A stretch of 64,000 bases of DNA from Streptomyces sp. DH12 (GCF_020873895.1 NZ_JAHWGT010000008.1:1-64000); one strand, 5' to 3'. Numbered from the stretch's first letter, positions 51,443 to 60,652 are shown. Notes: generated from the letters alone by a model not told the origin. Numbers and translations: made by a program.

Positions 51443-53167
51443 ATGGACGGCTGGTCGGTACCCGGCTACACCGACGTCCGCGAGCTCGGTTCGGGGGCCG
51501 GCGGGCGCGTCGTCCTCGCCGTCCACGACGCCACCGGGCTGCCGGTGGCCGTGAAGTACCTCGGCGAGGCCCTGCGCGGCGACCCGTCGTTCGTCCACGG
51601 CTTCCGCGACGAGGCCCGGCTGCTCGGCACGCTCGCGTCGCCGCACGTCGTCGGCCTGTACGAGTACGTGGAGGCCCCGGAGGGCGCCGCCATCGTCATG
51701 GAGCTGGTCGACGGCCTCGCCCTGCGCGCCCTGCTCCGCGAGTACGGCGCGGTCGGCCCCGAGGCGGCGCTCACCGTCCTGAAGGGCTCCCTGCTGGGAC
51801 TCGCCGCCGCCCACGCGCGCGGCGTCGTCCACCGCGACTACAAGCCGGAGAACGTCCTCGTCACCGCCGACGGCGCCTCCCGCCTCGTCGACTTCGGCAT
51901 CGCCGCCGGCCGCGGCGCCGTCGCCCCCGTCGCCGGCACCCCCGCCTACATGGCCCCCGAACAGTGGACCGGCGCGCCCGCCTCGCCCGCCTCCGACGTG
52001 TACGCCGCCACCGCCGTCTTCTACGAGTGCCTCACCGGCCGCAAGCCCTTCACCGGCGAGCACATCGCCGAACTCGCCCTGATGCACGTCGAGGCCCCCG
52101 TACCGGTCGAGGACGTCCCCGAGCCGCTGCGGCCGCTGCTCCGGCGCGGCCTGGCGAAGACGCCGCGGGAGCGGCCCGGGGACGCCGCCGCGTTCGTCGC
52201 GGAGCTGGAGGCGGCCGCCGCCGCGGCCTGCGGACCCGGCTGGGAGGGGCGCGGGCGGGGCCGCCTGGCGTCCCTCGCGGCGCTGCTGCCCCTGCTCTTC
52301 CCCTCCGCCGGGGACCAGGCGGGCGGCACGACCGACCTCGCGACCACCTCCCTCGGCGAGCCCGGCGGCGGCGCCGGCTGGTGGCGCGCCTGGCTGCCCG
52401 GACCGCTCGGCTGGGCGGCGGTCGCGGGGGCGCTGCTCCTCGGCCTGCTCCCCCTCCTGGCCGGCGCCTCGCAGGCGTCCCCCGGACGCGGCGGCACGGG
52501 CGCGCGGGCCCTGGCCACGACCGGGGTGCACCCGGGCGGCGCGGCGACCCCCGCCCCGTCACCCACCGGCGGTACGCCGCCCTCCCCGACGGCCTCCGCC
52601 CCGGCGGCGCCCTCGACCCCGGCGCCCTCCGCTCCGCCGCCCGCCGGGGCGGTGACGCCCCCGGCCACGGACGCCCCGACCGACGCACCGGGCGCACCCG
52701 GGACGGCCGAGCCGTCCACCGCGGGGCCGGGCACCACCGCGCCCGCACCGCCCGGGGAGCCCGCCGCCACCGCGCCTCCCGACCCGGGCGGACCGCGACC
52801 GGGCAGCTCCGCCCCGCCGTCGCCCGCGGCGCCGCCGCCCACCGGCGTCCGGTCGGCCACGGTCCGGGACTTCCGGCAGACCGGCCCCGCCACCGCGACC
52901 GCCTCCTTCGAGGTCACCACGGACGGGCCCGGCCCCGTCACCCTGTACGTCACCTGGTACGCCGGGGACTCCCCGGGCGCCCCCGGCACCCAGGACGGGG
53001 CGACGGAGACGTACCGCCGCGACGGCGCCGAGGCCCGCACCCTCACGCTCACGCACACCTTCGGGACCCGCGGCTGCCACTGGACCGCCGCGGTGACGAC
53101 CGAACCGGCGCCCGCCGGCGGCGCCTCGTCCCGGCAACTGCTCACCCGGGGGTGCGAGATCCGGTGA
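51443..53167 (+). CDS. Membrane Ser/Thr protein kinase with extracellular Ig-like domain
   Basis: A 574-residue Hanks-type kinase. Glycine loop LGSGAGGRVVLAV, Lys38, catalytic HRDYKPENVLV (Asp132, with an uncommon Tyr before KPEN), DFGIAAG (Asp150), then GTPAYMAPEQW. The activation segment is short, with only one Thr, so autophosphorylation control may differ. A Pro/Ala/Thr-rich linker and one transmembrane helix (about 330-350) precede an outer domain (about 470-574) ending in RQLLTRGCEIR with a Cys pair. GGGGGAGG before the ATG at 51443 sets the start. It overlaps the next gene by 4 bp (GTGA), so the two are translationally coupled. Confidence 0.92.
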   Translation: MDGWSVPGYTDVRELGSGAGGRVVLAVHDATGLPVAVKYLGEALRGDPSFVHGFRDEARLLGTLASPHVVGLYEYVEAPEGAAIVMELVDGLALRALLREYGAVGPEAALTVLKGSLLGLAAAHARGVVHRDYKPENVLVTADGASRLVDFGIAAGRGAVAPVAGTPAYMAPEQWTGAPASPASDVYAATAVFYECLTGRKPFTGEHIAELALMHVEAPVPVEDVPEPLRPLLRRGLAKTPRERPGDAAAFVAELEAAAAAACGPGWEGRGRGRLASLAALLPLLFPSAGDQAGGTTDLATTSLGEPGGGAGWWRAWLPGPLGWAAVAGALLLGLLPLLAGASQASPGRGGTGARALATTGVHPGGAATPAPSPTGGTPPSPTASAPAAPSTPAPSAPPPAGAVTPPATDAPTDAPGAPGTAEPSTAGPGTTAPAPPGEPAATAPPDPGGPRPGSSAPPSPAAPPPTGVRSATVRDFRQTGPATATASFEVTTDGPGPVTLYVTWYAGDSPGAPGTQDGATETYRRDGAEARTLTLTHTFGTRGCHWTAAVTTEPAPAGGASSRQLLTRGCEIR

Positions 53168-53910
53168 GCGCTCCCCGCGTCCCCGACCCGGGGCGCCCCG
53201 CCGACGACCCCGAGTACAGCGCCACCGCCCTCGCCGCCCACTGGTCCGACCACGCCGACCATCCCGACCACCCGGGCCGCGCTGTCGACCCGGGCCGTGC
53301 CGACCGCCCCGAGCGGCCCGCCCGCAGCGCCGTGGCGGGCCTCGCGTCCGGCCCGGTGGGCCCTGCCCGGCCGGACCGCGTCGAGGGCACCGTGCTGCGC
53401 TTCGGCCCCGGCGTCACGGCGACGGCGGTGGCGCGGCCGGGCGGCGGCGCCGACCCGGCGGCGGGCCCGCCGCCCGCGCCGTCCGCGCCCCGGCGCCGGG
53501 CGCGCGGTCGCCGGTACGCCCTGCCCGTGCTGGTGCTCCTGTGTGTCCTGGCCCTGCTCGGCCGGGAGCGGTACGGGCCCGCCGTCGCCGTCCACGGCGT
53601 GGCCGTCCGCACGGACGGGGTCGCCCCGGCGGGCGGCGCGACGTGCGGCGGCACCGCCGACGTCGTCGGCGTCGTCCGCACCGACGGCCGTCCCGGCACG
53701 CTCACCTACCGCTGGCTGCGCGGCGACGGCACCACGTCCGGCGTGCTCACCGAGCGGGTCCCGGGCGGCCGGCGCGAGGTCCGGCTGCACCTTCTGTGGA
53801 CGTTCGACGGCGAGGGCGCCTACCGGGCCCGCGCCGACCTGGAGGTCCTCTCGCCGGGCCGGCACGCCGCCGGCACCGTCTTCACCTACGCCTGCGGCGA
53901 AGGCCGCTGA
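53164..53910 (+). CDS. Membrane protein coupled to the kinase, outer Ig-like domain
   Basis: A 248-residue protein. Residues 1-125 are hydrophilic and cytosolic, low-complexity with HPDHPGRAVDP-type repeats; one transmembrane helix (YALPVLVLLCVLALLG, about 117-135) follows; the outer domain (about 145-248) has Cys in GATCGGTADVVG and FTYACGEG. Its pattern PGTLTYRWLRGDG then WTFDGEGAYRARADLEV resembles the kinase's outer domain (PGPVTLYVTWYAGD), suggesting duplication. GTG starts within the kinase stop. Likely a partner or substrate of the kinase. Confidence 0.8.
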   Translation: MSAPRVPDPGRPADDPEYSATALAAHWSDHADHPDHPGRAVDPGRADRPERPARSAVAGLASGPVGPARPDRVEGTVLRFGPGVTATAVARPGGGADPAAGPPPAPSAPRRRARGRRYALPVLVLLCVLALLGRERYGPAVAVHGVAVRTDGVAPAGGATCGGTADVVGVVRTDGRPGTLTYRWLRGDGTTSGVLTERVPGGRREVRLHLLWTFDGEGAYRARADLEVLSPGRHAAGTVFTYACGEGR

Positions 53911-54005
53911 CCCGTTCACCCGAGTGGTGGACTCCCGCACCGGGACTTAGCGTTGAACGGTGGACGACCCCCGGTCCACGGCCCCGAGCGAGGGCGGTGA
54001 ACGCC

Positions 54006-55562
54006 ATGTCCACTCCCCGGCCCGCCCCCACCCCGCGGACCGACGCCCCGGAGCGGGGCCGCGGCAGCGGGATCGCCCTGCTGGTCATCGCCAGTTGCCA
54101 GCTCATGGTGGTGCTCGACATCACCATCGTGAACATCGCCCTGCCGCAGATCCAGCGGTCCCTCGACTTCTCCACCACGGGACTGTCCTGGGTCGTCAAC
54201 GCCTACACCCTCGCCTTCGGCGGGCTGCTGCTCCTCGGCGGCCGCGCGGGCGACATCCTGGGACGGCGGCGCGTGTTCATGGTGGGCGTCGCCCTGTTCG
54301 TCCTGGCGTCGCTGCTCGGCGGACTCGCCCAGGAGTCCTGGCAACTGCTGGCGGCCCGCGCCCTCCAGGGCCTCGGCGGCGCCATCGCCTCGCCGACCGC
54401 CCTCGCCCTGATCAGCACCACGTTCTCGGAGGGCCCCGAACGCAACCGCGCCTTCGGCGTCTTCGCCGCGGTATCGGCGGGCGGCGGCGCGATCGGCCTC
54501 CTCGCCGGCGGCATGCTCGTCGAGTGGCTCGACTGGCGCTGGGTGCTGTTCGTCAACGTGCCGATCGGCCTGCTCATCCTGACGGCCGCGCCCCGCTGGA
54601 TCAGGGAGTCGGAGAAGCTCCCCGGCCGCTTCGACCTCGCCGGGGCCCTCACCTCGACGCTCGGCATGGTGCTGCTGGTCTACGGCTTCATCCGCGCCGC
54701 GCAGGAGGGCTGGAGCGACCCGCTGACCCTGGCGTCGTTCGGGGCGGCGCTGGTCATCCTCACCGCCTTCGTCCTGCTGGAGCGCCGCTCCCGGCAGCCC
54801 ATCACCCCGCTGCACATGTTCACCGACCGCAACCGTGCCGGGACGTACGGGATGATGCTCAGCCTGGCGGCGGCCATCTTCGGCATGTTCTTCTTCCTGA
54901 CCCTCTTCGTGCAGAACGTGCTGGGCTTCGGACCGCTGAAGGCGGGGCTGGCCTTCCTGCCCGTCAGCGCGGTCATCGCGGTCGGCGCGGGCATCGCCTC
55001 GCAACTGCTGCCGCGGTACGGGCCCAAGCCGTTCATGGTGACCGGCGCGCTGCTCGCCGCGGTCGGCCTGGGCTGGCTCACGCTCACCGACGTCGACTCG
55101 ACGTACGCGGGCAGCATCCTCGGACCGATGCTGGTCCTGAGCCTCGGCATGGGCATGCAGTTCGTGTCGCTGACCCTGATGGCGCTCTCCGGCGTGGCGC
55201 AACGCGAGACGGGGGCGGCGTCCGGACTGCTCAACGCCACCCAGCAGGTGGGCGGTTCGCTGGGCCTGTCCATCCTGGTCACCGCCTTCGGCACGGCCAG
55301 CGCCGACGAGGGGGAGCGGCAGGTCGCCGACTTCCTCGCCCGGGCGAGCGCCCCGGAGCGGCTGCGGTTCCAGCGCACCGGTGAACTGCCGCCGCCCTGG
55401 GCGCAGGAGGTACTGGCGGCGGGCGTCTCGGTCGCGTTCGTCCTGGCCGCGGTCTTCGCCGTGGTCGGCGCGCTGATCGCGCTCTTCGTCATCCAGGTGC
55501 GCCCCGGCGACCTGGATCGCCTCCAGGGCGGGCCGGACCAGGGCGGCCCCGGGCACGGCTGA
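54006..55562 (+). CDS. DHA2-type MFS drug exporter (14 TM)
   Basis: A 518-residue proton-driven efflux pump of the DHA2 family with about 14 transmembrane helices. Typical motifs: LDITIVNIALPQIQ in helix 1, GGRAGDILGRRRVF between helices 2 and 3, ARALQGLGGAIASPTALAL, and the motif C-like GGGAIGLLAGGML. It likely exports hydrophobic toxic compounds or a metabolite. ATG at 54006 is used; an in-frame GTG nine bases upstream is an alternative. It stands alone, with a short hairpin after the stop codon (55577-55594). No adjacent regulator is visible. Confidence 0.93.
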   Translation: MSTPRPAPTPRTDAPERGRGSGIALLVIASCQLMVVLDITIVNIALPQIQRSLDFSTTGLSWVVNAYTLAFGGLLLLGGRAGDILGRRRVFMVGVALFVLASLLGGLAQESWQLLAARALQGLGGAIASPTALALISTTFSEGPERNRAFGVFAAVSAGGGAIGLLAGGMLVEWLDWRWVLFVNVPIGLLILTAAPRWIRESEKLPGRFDLAGALTSTLGMVLLVYGFIRAAQEGWSDPLTLASFGAALVILTAFVLLERRSRQPITPLHMFTDRNRAGTYGMMLSLAAAIFGMFFFLTLFVQNVLGFGPLKAGLAFLPVSAVIAVGAGIASQLLPRYGPKPFMVTGALLAAVGLGWLTLTDVDSTYAGSILGPMLVLSLGMGMQFVSLTLMALSGVAQRETGAASGLLNATQQVGGSLGLSILVTAFGTASADEGERQVADFLARASAPERLRFQRTGELPPPWAQEVLAAGVSVAFVLAAVFAVVGALIALFVIQVRPGDLDRLQGGPDQGGPGHG

Positions 55563-55576
55563 CCCGCCCGGACGGC

Positions 55577-55594
55577 CCGCCGCCCCGGCGGCGG
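55577..55594 (+). terminator. Possible terminator after the DHA2 gene
   Basis: A 7-bp stem (CCGCCGC with GCGGCGG) and 4-base loop begin 15 bp after the stop codon. Confidence 0.35.
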
Positions 55595-55741
55595 CCGACG
55601 CGTGACCTCCCACCCGCCCCGGCGTTGTCACCGGCGGACACCACTTGACGAGGCGGACGCGACGGACACCGCGGAGACCACGGGCACCCACGGGTGTGCG
55701 GCCGCGCGGACGGCACCACGGCACCACGGATCGGAGCGGGC

Positions 55742-56950
55742 ATGGCGGAACAGGGACGGGAACTGACGGTGGGGGTGGTGGTGGCCCGTTCGGGGCGCCT
55801 CGCGCGGCTGGGGGACCCGCTGGCGTTCGCCCTGGACCTGCTGCGGCCGATGCTGGAGCGGGAAGGGGTGCGCAACGGCGGTCGCCGGCACCCGGTGCGG
55901 CTGGTCGCGCGGGACAGCCGCTCCACGGCCGAGGGGGCCAGGCAGGCGGTGCGGGAGCTGGTCGTCGAGGAGGACGCGCGGATCGTCCTGACCCTCGCCG
56001 GCACGGAGGTCCTGCCCGCCGTCGCCGACGCCTGCGAGCGCGCCGGCGTGCCGTGCCTGTCGTCCACCTTCCCCTGGCAGGTGTACTACTACGGCCGGGA
56101 CGCCCACGGGCGGCGGCCGTTCCGGTGGACGTACCACTTCTGCTGGGGCCTCGACGACATCGCCGAGACCTTCGCCGACCTGTGGGAGCACGCCGCGGGA
56201 CCGGGCCGGACGGTCGGGTGCCTGTGGAACGACGGCCCGCAGGGGACCTGGTCGCGCGACGCCGAGCGGGGCTTCGCCCCGGCGGCCCGGGCCCGCGGCC
56301 ACCGGCTGGTCGACCCCGGCGGCTACCGCGAACCGGCGGACGGCCTCGACGGGCTGGTCGACGCCTTCCGCGCGGCGGACGCCGACATCGTGACCAGCGC
56401 CGCCACCGCCCGCGACCTGGCCGTCTTCCGCGCGGCGGTGGCGCGGCGGGGCCCGCAGCCGCGGATGATCACCTGTTCGCGCTGGCTGGCCTACCCGCCC
56501 ACGACCACGGGCGGCGGCGACCGGCCGGCCCAGGACCGGGTGGCGACCCTCGTGTACTGGACGCCCGCCCACCCCTACCGGTCGTCGCTCGACGGCACGA
56601 CGGCGGCGGAGCTGGCCGAGGCGTACGAGCAGGCGACCGGGGGCCAGTGGCTCCAGCCCCTGGGGCTGGCGTACGCGCTGTTCGAGGTGGCCCGCCACGC
56701 GCTCGCCACCGCCGACGACCCGGGTGATCCGGCGGCCGTCGCGGCGGCCGTCGGCCGGACCCGGCTGGAGACGGTCGCGGGCCCCCTCGACTGGACGGCC
56801 GGGCCGGTGCCCAACGTCGCCACGATCCGCCTCGCGGGCGGCCAGTGGCAGCCCGGCACCCGCCACCCCTACGAGCTGGCCGTGGTGACGAACCGCCGGG
56901 TCGAGGGCCTGCCGGCCACCGCCGACCTGCTCCCGCTGACGGCCGGCTGA
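55742..56950 (+). CDS. Periplasmic-binding-protein-type protein without signal peptide
   Basis: A 402-residue protein with the fold of branched-chain amino acid/amide-binding receptors (type 1 periplasmic-binding fold): ELTVGVVVARSGRLARLGDPLA, AVRELVVEEDARIVLTLAGTEVLPAV (as VVEEDARIVLTLAGTEV), ADIVTSAATARDLAVFRAAV. There is no signal peptide or lipobox although GGAG seven bases before the ATG at 55742 gives a clear start, so it is probably cytosolic. Similar soluble forms (AmiC type) act as ligand sensors. No permease genes are adjacent. Ligand unknown. Confidence 0.85.
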   Translation: MAEQGRELTVGVVVARSGRLARLGDPLAFALDLLRPMLEREGVRNGGRRHPVRLVARDSRSTAEGARQAVRELVVEEDARIVLTLAGTEVLPAVADACERAGVPCLSSTFPWQVYYYGRDAHGRRPFRWTYHFCWGLDDIAETFADLWEHAAGPGRTVGCLWNDGPQGTWSRDAERGFAPAARARGHRLVDPGGYREPADGLDGLVDAFRAADADIVTSAATARDLAVFRAAVARRGPQPRMITCSRWLAYPPTTTGGGDRPAQDRVATLVYWTPAHPYRSSLDGTTAAELAEAYEQATGGQWLQPLGLAYALFEVARHALATADDPGDPAAVAAAVGRTRLETVAGPLDWTAGPVPNVATIRLAGGQWQPGTRHPYELAVVTNRRVEGLPATADLLPLTAG

Positions 56951-57011
56951 CGGCCGGCTGATGCCGCGCGAGGCCGTAGGCGCGAGACCGCGCGCCCGGC
57001 CGCACGCGCGA

Positions 57012-57044
57012 GGCCGGCGGCCCGCAGGGAGCGGACCGCCGGCC
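57012..57044 (-). terminator. Terminator of the streptogrisin gene
   Basis: A 9-bp outer stem (GGCCGGCGG with CCGCCGGCC) and a 4-bp inner stem around a 5-base loop, one mismatch between, lie 17 bp downstream of the stop codon. Confidence 0.8.
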
Positions 57045-57060
57045 GGGGTGGGACGGGAGA

Positions 57061-57984
57061 TCAGATGATGCTCACGCCGTAGGCGCTCAGGGCCTCGGTG
57101 ACGGGCTGGAAGAACGTGGTGCCGCCCGTGCGGCAGTTGCCGCTGCCGCCGGAGGTCAGGCCGAGGGCGGTCGAGCCGGAGAACAGGGCGCCGCCGCTGT
57201 CGCCGGGCTCGGCGCAGACGTTGGTCTGGATCATGCCGTAGACGACGTCGCCGCCGCCGTAGTTGACCGTGGCGTTGAGGCCGGTGACGCGGCCGCTGTG
57301 CAGGCCGGTGGTGGAGCCGCTGCGCTGGACCGTCTGGCCGACGGTCGCGTTGGCGGCGCCGGTGATGTCCCGGTAGCTGCCGTTGTACAGGGAGACCCGG
57401 CCGTCGGCGGCGGCGGAGTTGGAGTGGCGGATGATGCCGTAGTCGTTCACGGGGAAGCTGGAGCCGGTCCGCGAGCCGAGCAGGGCCGTCTGCCCGGAGT
57501 TCGTGTACCAGGTGCTGGCTATCTCGGTGCAGTGGCCGGCCGTGAGGGCGAAGGTGGCGCCGCTGCTGTTGCGGACGTTGAAGCCCAGCGAACACCGGCC
57601 GCCGCCCGCCGCGTAGATGGCCTGGCCGCCGGCGATGAGCTTGTTGAACTTGCCGGGCGTGCGCTTGATCTCCAGGGCGCCGGCGCGGTCGCCCGCGGCC
57701 TTCCGCAGCTCGGCCAGCTCGGCAGCCGAGACGGTGGAGTCGGCGGTGATGACCAGCTTGCCGGACTTGGCGTCCGTGTACCAGGCGGTGCCGGGCACGT
57801 CGGCGTCCAGGACGGCCTCGCTGACCTGGGCGAGTTCGGCGGTGGTCGCCCGGGTGGCCTCGGCGGTCTGCGCCCCGGCGCTCGGGGCGGCGAGCGCGGT
57901 GGCGGTGACCAGGGCGGCGGCGACGGCGGTCAGCCGGGCGCCTCTCGCGAGACCGCCGCGGGGGGTGAAGCGCTTGACGTTCAC
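57061..57984 (-). CDS. sprA: Streptogrisin A-like secreted S1 protease
   Basis: A 307-residue preproprotease of the alpha-lytic protease/chymotrypsin type. Signal about 1-38; prodomain about 39-116; mature enzyme from Ile117 (IAGGQAIY). Catalytic His151 (LTAGHC), Asp181 ([10 protein letters not shown]) and Ser263 ([10 protein letters not shown]). The mature sequence reads very like streptogrisin [57 protein letters not shown]. Cys pairs 131/152 and 257/284 fit the fold. It digests extracellular proteins. The terminator is strong; the upstream 600 bases hold a palindrome but no recognised promoter. Confidence 0.95.
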   Translation of the reverse strand: MNVKRFTPRGGLARGARLTAVAAALVTATALAAPSAGAQTAEATRATTAELAQVSEAVLDADVPGTAWYTDAKSGKLVITADSTVSAAELAELRKAAGDRAGALEIKRTPGKFNKLIAGGQAIYAAGGGRCSLGFNVRNSSGATFALTAGHCTEIASTWYTNSGQTALLGSRTGSSFPVNDYGIIRHSNSAAADGRVSLYNGSYRDITGAANATVGQTVQRSGSTTGLHSGRVTGLNATVNYGGGDVVYGMIQTNVCAEPGDSGGALFSGSTALGLTSGGSGNCRTGGTTFFQPVTEALSAYGVSII

Positions 57985-58589
57985 TGCGTCCTCCGGTGGG
58001 GGATGAGTGAGGCCCGCTGGGTGGACGGGCCCGCCAGGCAGTGCCCGCCCCGGCGGTTCCCGAGGAGGTCATGTGCCTGACAAGTGGTGACCCGGGAATC
58101 GTGGCGTCCGGTTCACCCTCCCGACAAGACCGGCTTTCGGTCGCGCTACGCGCGTCCCGGCGATACGGGCGTCGAACGACCGGTTTCGCCATGACACGCC
58201 GTCGCCGCGCCCGGTGCGGCCCGACCGCCCGGCGCCGCCCGGGCGCACGGCGGTCGAGGGACGCGGCGGCGGCCCCCGGCGCGGGGCGGACGCCCGGGCC
58301 GGGGGACGGGGCGGGCCGACCGTTCGCGCTGTTCAGCGTTGAACGGACGGCCCGTCACCCTTCGTTCACCCGGCCGCGCCGCACCGGCCCGGCGGACCGG
58401 CCGCCCGCGCCCGCTGCCCGCCCCGCGCCGGGTGGCGGGAGCCCGGGCCGGGACCCGTCCGGGCTCCGTGGGAACGGTCCCACGCGCCTCGCCCTTATGC
58501 GTCAATCACGCCCGTTCGCCCGGGACGGCCCCTGTCCGGATTCCGACCCTCGGCCACCGGGGACCGGAACCGGACCGGCGGACACGCCG
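57985..58589. other. Intergenic region upstream of streptogrisin gene
   Basis: About 605 bases with no supported gene; one long open frame has Arg/Pro-rich composition with no ribosome site. It holds a CebR-like palindrome at 58468-58483 and a TTGTCA near 58080 on the minus strand that could be a -35 box for the protease. Confidence 0.5.
58468..58483. promoter_or_regulatory. LacI-type palindrome
   Basis: GTGGGAACGGTCCCAC has 6-bp perfect arms and resembles the operator before the PL11 lyase. It lies about 480 bp before the protease start and 107 bp past the P450 stop, so its target is unclear. Confidence 0.4.
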
Positions 58590-59819
58590 TCACCACGTGA
58601 CGGGCAGCGCCTGCGGACCCCGGATCAGCGCGCTGCGCCGCCACGGCACCCGCTCGGCGGGCACCGCGAGGCGCAGGTCCGGCAGCCGGTCCAGGAACGC
58701 CTCGACCAGCAGCTCGATCTCCATCCGCGCCAGCAGTGCCCCGGTGCAGAAGTGCGGCCCGTGCCCGAACGACACATGCGGGTTGGGTGAGCGGTCCACG
58801 TCGATCCGCTCCGGGTCGGGGAAGACCTCCGGGTCGCGGTTGGCCGCCAGGTACGACACGTACACCGCGTCCCCCGCCGCGATCCGCATGCCCCGCAGCT
58901 CCACGTCCTCCAGCGCGATCCGCGCCAGTCCCACCGACGAGCGGTGCGGGATGTACCGCAGCAGCTCGTCCAGCGCCCGGGGCCGCGCCTCCGGCTCCTC
59001 GCGCAGCCGCTCCCGCAGCCGCGGCCGGGTCAGCAGCAGGTAGAGCATGTTGCCGCAGTTGTTGGTGACGGCCTCCCCGCCGATCTGCACGGGGCCGACG
59101 AGCCCCACCGCCTCCTCCTCGGTGATGTCGCCGGCGGCGACGGCCGCGCCCAGGAGCGACAGGATGTCCTCACCGGACCCCGGGGCCGCCCTGCGAGCCG
59201 CGATCTCCCGGGCGAACCACCCGTACATCTCGTCCTTGGCCCGGCCCGTCGCCGCGGCGCCCTTCGCGGTGAACAGGATGTCGTCCACCCAGCCGCTCAT
59301 CCGCTCCCGGTCGCCGTCCGGCACGCCCATCAGCTCGCAGATCACCGCCGTGGGGAACGGGCCCAGCACCCGCTCGACCAGGTCCGCCGGGGGCCCGTCG
59401 CGCAGCATGCCGGCCACCAGCTCGTCGAGCATCTCCCGCGCCCGCTCCCGCAGCCGCTCCACACCGCGCGCGGAGAACGCCGGTGCGACGGCGCGGCGCA
59501 GCCGGTTGTGGTCCGGCGGCTCGGCGAAGGCCAGCGACCCGGGCTTCGGCTTGAAGTGCGGGGCGACCCGCGTGACCGCCATGTCCGGCACCGGCGCGCG
59601 GCTGAAGCGCGGGTCGTTCACGACCGCCTTCACGTCCTCGTACCGGGTCACCAGCCAGGCCCAGCCCTCGCCGTGCGGCAGCTGGATCCGGCTCACCGGC
59701 CGCTCCCGCATCAGCTCTTCGAGCACCGGGTCGAAATCGGTGGCCTTGAGGTCGAGCGCCGGCCAGGACCGCACGGGCGGCGGTTCCAGGGGCGGTGGTG
59801 CGACGGTGTCCTCGATCAC
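58590..59819 (-). CDS. Cytochrome P450
   Basis: A 409-residue soluble P450 monooxygenase. The heme motif FGHGPHFCTGALLARMEI contains the ligand Cys near 358; the ExxR pair is ALDELLRYIPHR; and the I helix reads QIGGEAVTNNCGN near 250. There the acidic Glu is kept, but the usual Thr of the acid-alcohol pair is Ala, as known in P450eryF. The GTG at 59819 has GGAGA eight bases upstream; a longer frame is not favoured. No ferredoxin or reductase gene is adjacent, and there is no biosynthetic cluster around, so the substrate is open. Confidence 0.94.
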   Translation of the reverse strand: MIEDTVAPPPLEPPPVRSWPALDLKATDFDPVLEELMRERPVSRIQLPHGEGWAWLVTRYEDVKAVVNDPRFSRAPVPDMAVTRVAPHFKPKPGSLAFAEPPDHNRLRRAVAPAFSARGVERLRERAREMLDELVAGMLRDGPPADLVERVLGPFPTAVICELMGVPDGDRERMSGWVDDILFTAKGAAATGRAKDEMYGWFAREIAARRAAPGSGEDILSLLGAAVAAGDITEEEAVGLVGPVQIGGEAVTNNCGNMLYLLLTRPRLRERLREEPEARPRALDELLRYIPHRSSVGLARIALEDVELRGMRIAAGDAVYVSYLAANRDPEVFPDPERIDVDRSPNPHVSFGHGPHFCTGALLARMEIELLVEAFLDRLPDLRLAVPAERVPWRRSALIRGPQALPVTW

Positions 59820-60054
59820 GCGCGTGTCTCCGTTTCCTGACTGACGGTGGTTCCCGACGGCGCTCCCCGGCGGTGTCCGGGCGCCCCCTCCCTCACCTTC
59901 GGCCCCACCCGCGCGGACCACCCGCTGGACTACTCCGGACGGTCCGCCCCCGGCCGCCCGGACCGACGGCCCTCGGCCGCACGGCCCCGGGACCCGGCCC
60001 CGAACCGGAGACGAACGGGTGAATCCGGCCACGTCAGCGCCCCCGGAGCGTGAC

Positions 60055-60068
60055 GGGCCCCGGGGCCC
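60055..60068. repeat. Perfect GC palindrome upstream of the rodlin gene
   Basis: GGGCCCCGGGGCCC is a 14-bp perfect palindrome 50 bp before the rodlin start, in a P450-rodlin gap of 299 bp that otherwise shows no clear promoter. Confidence 0.6.
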
Positions 60069-60118
60069 CGGGTTAGCAAGGCGGCCCGGGATCCGGCCCC
60101 TGACGAGAAGGAAAAAAT

Positions 60119-60505
60119 ATGATCAAGAAGGTCGTTGCCACCGCGAGCGTCGCCGCAGCCGCCCTCGGTCTCTGGTCGCCGGCGGCCTTCGCCGTCGGCG
60201 ACCACTCCGTCGACACGCAGAACGGCAACCACTCCCAGCAGGTGTACGGCAACACCGTCACCGGCGGCACGGCGAGCCCGCAGCTGGGCCTCGTCCAAGG
60301 CTCCCTGAACAAACTGTGCGCCGGCGTGCCCGTCGCGGCCGACGTGCAGAACATCCTGCTCCTCAACGTCGGCGTGCAGGACCTGGCGAACGACGACCAG
60401 AACCAGCAGTGCGCGGAGAACTCGACGGCGGTCAAGGGCGACAGCGCCCTGTCGCACCTCCTCGGCAACGTCCTCTCGGAGAACGGCTCCGCCTCCGTCC
60501 GCTGA
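60119..60505 (+). CDS. Rodlin
   Basis: A 128-residue secreted surface protein of the rodlin family, which with chaplins builds the rodlet layer on aerial hyphae and spores. Signal peptide about 1-25 (MIKKVVATASVAAAALG, ending AFA). The mature part matches rodlins: QVYGNTVTGGTASPQLGLVQG, SLNKLCAGVPVAADVQNILL, DDQNQQCAENSTAVKGDSALSHLL. The two Cys residues are those of the family. GAAGGAAAAAAT before the ATG is AT-rich as often in rdl genes. Rodlin genes are usually paired (rdlA/rdlB); here there is only one. A strong terminator follows. Confidence 0.96.
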   Translation: MIKKVVATASVAAAALGLWSPAAFAVGDHSVDTQNGNHSQQVYGNTVTGGTASPQLGLVQGSLNKLCAGVPVAADVQNILLLNVGVQDLANDDQNQQCAENSTAVKGDSALSHLLGNVLSENGSASVR

Positions 60506-60517
60506 CGCGCGCCCCGC

Positions 60518-60551
60518 GACGGGCCGGCCGGGACCTCCCGGCCGGCCCGTC
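60518..60551 (+). terminator. Strong terminator of the rodlin gene
   Basis: A perfect 15-bp stem (GACGGGCCGGCCGGG and complement) and 4-base ACCT loop lie 12 bp after the stop codon. Confidence 0.88.
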
Positions 60552-60652
60552 GGCGTGCGCGGTCGCGAACCGGCGCACGCCGACGGCGGCGGCACGCCCC
60601 ACGGCGGCGCCGGGCGCGCACCGCGCCCGGCGGGACCCGGACCGGACACCCC

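Noticed and set aside
58041-58790. Plus-strand frame upstream of the streptogrisin gene
   Set aside because: Arg/Pro-rich with no motif, running into the P450 gene antisense.
58590-60505. Secondary-metabolite cluster around the P450
   Set aside because: No synthase, ferredoxin or tailoring genes flank it; neighbours are a protease and a rodlin.
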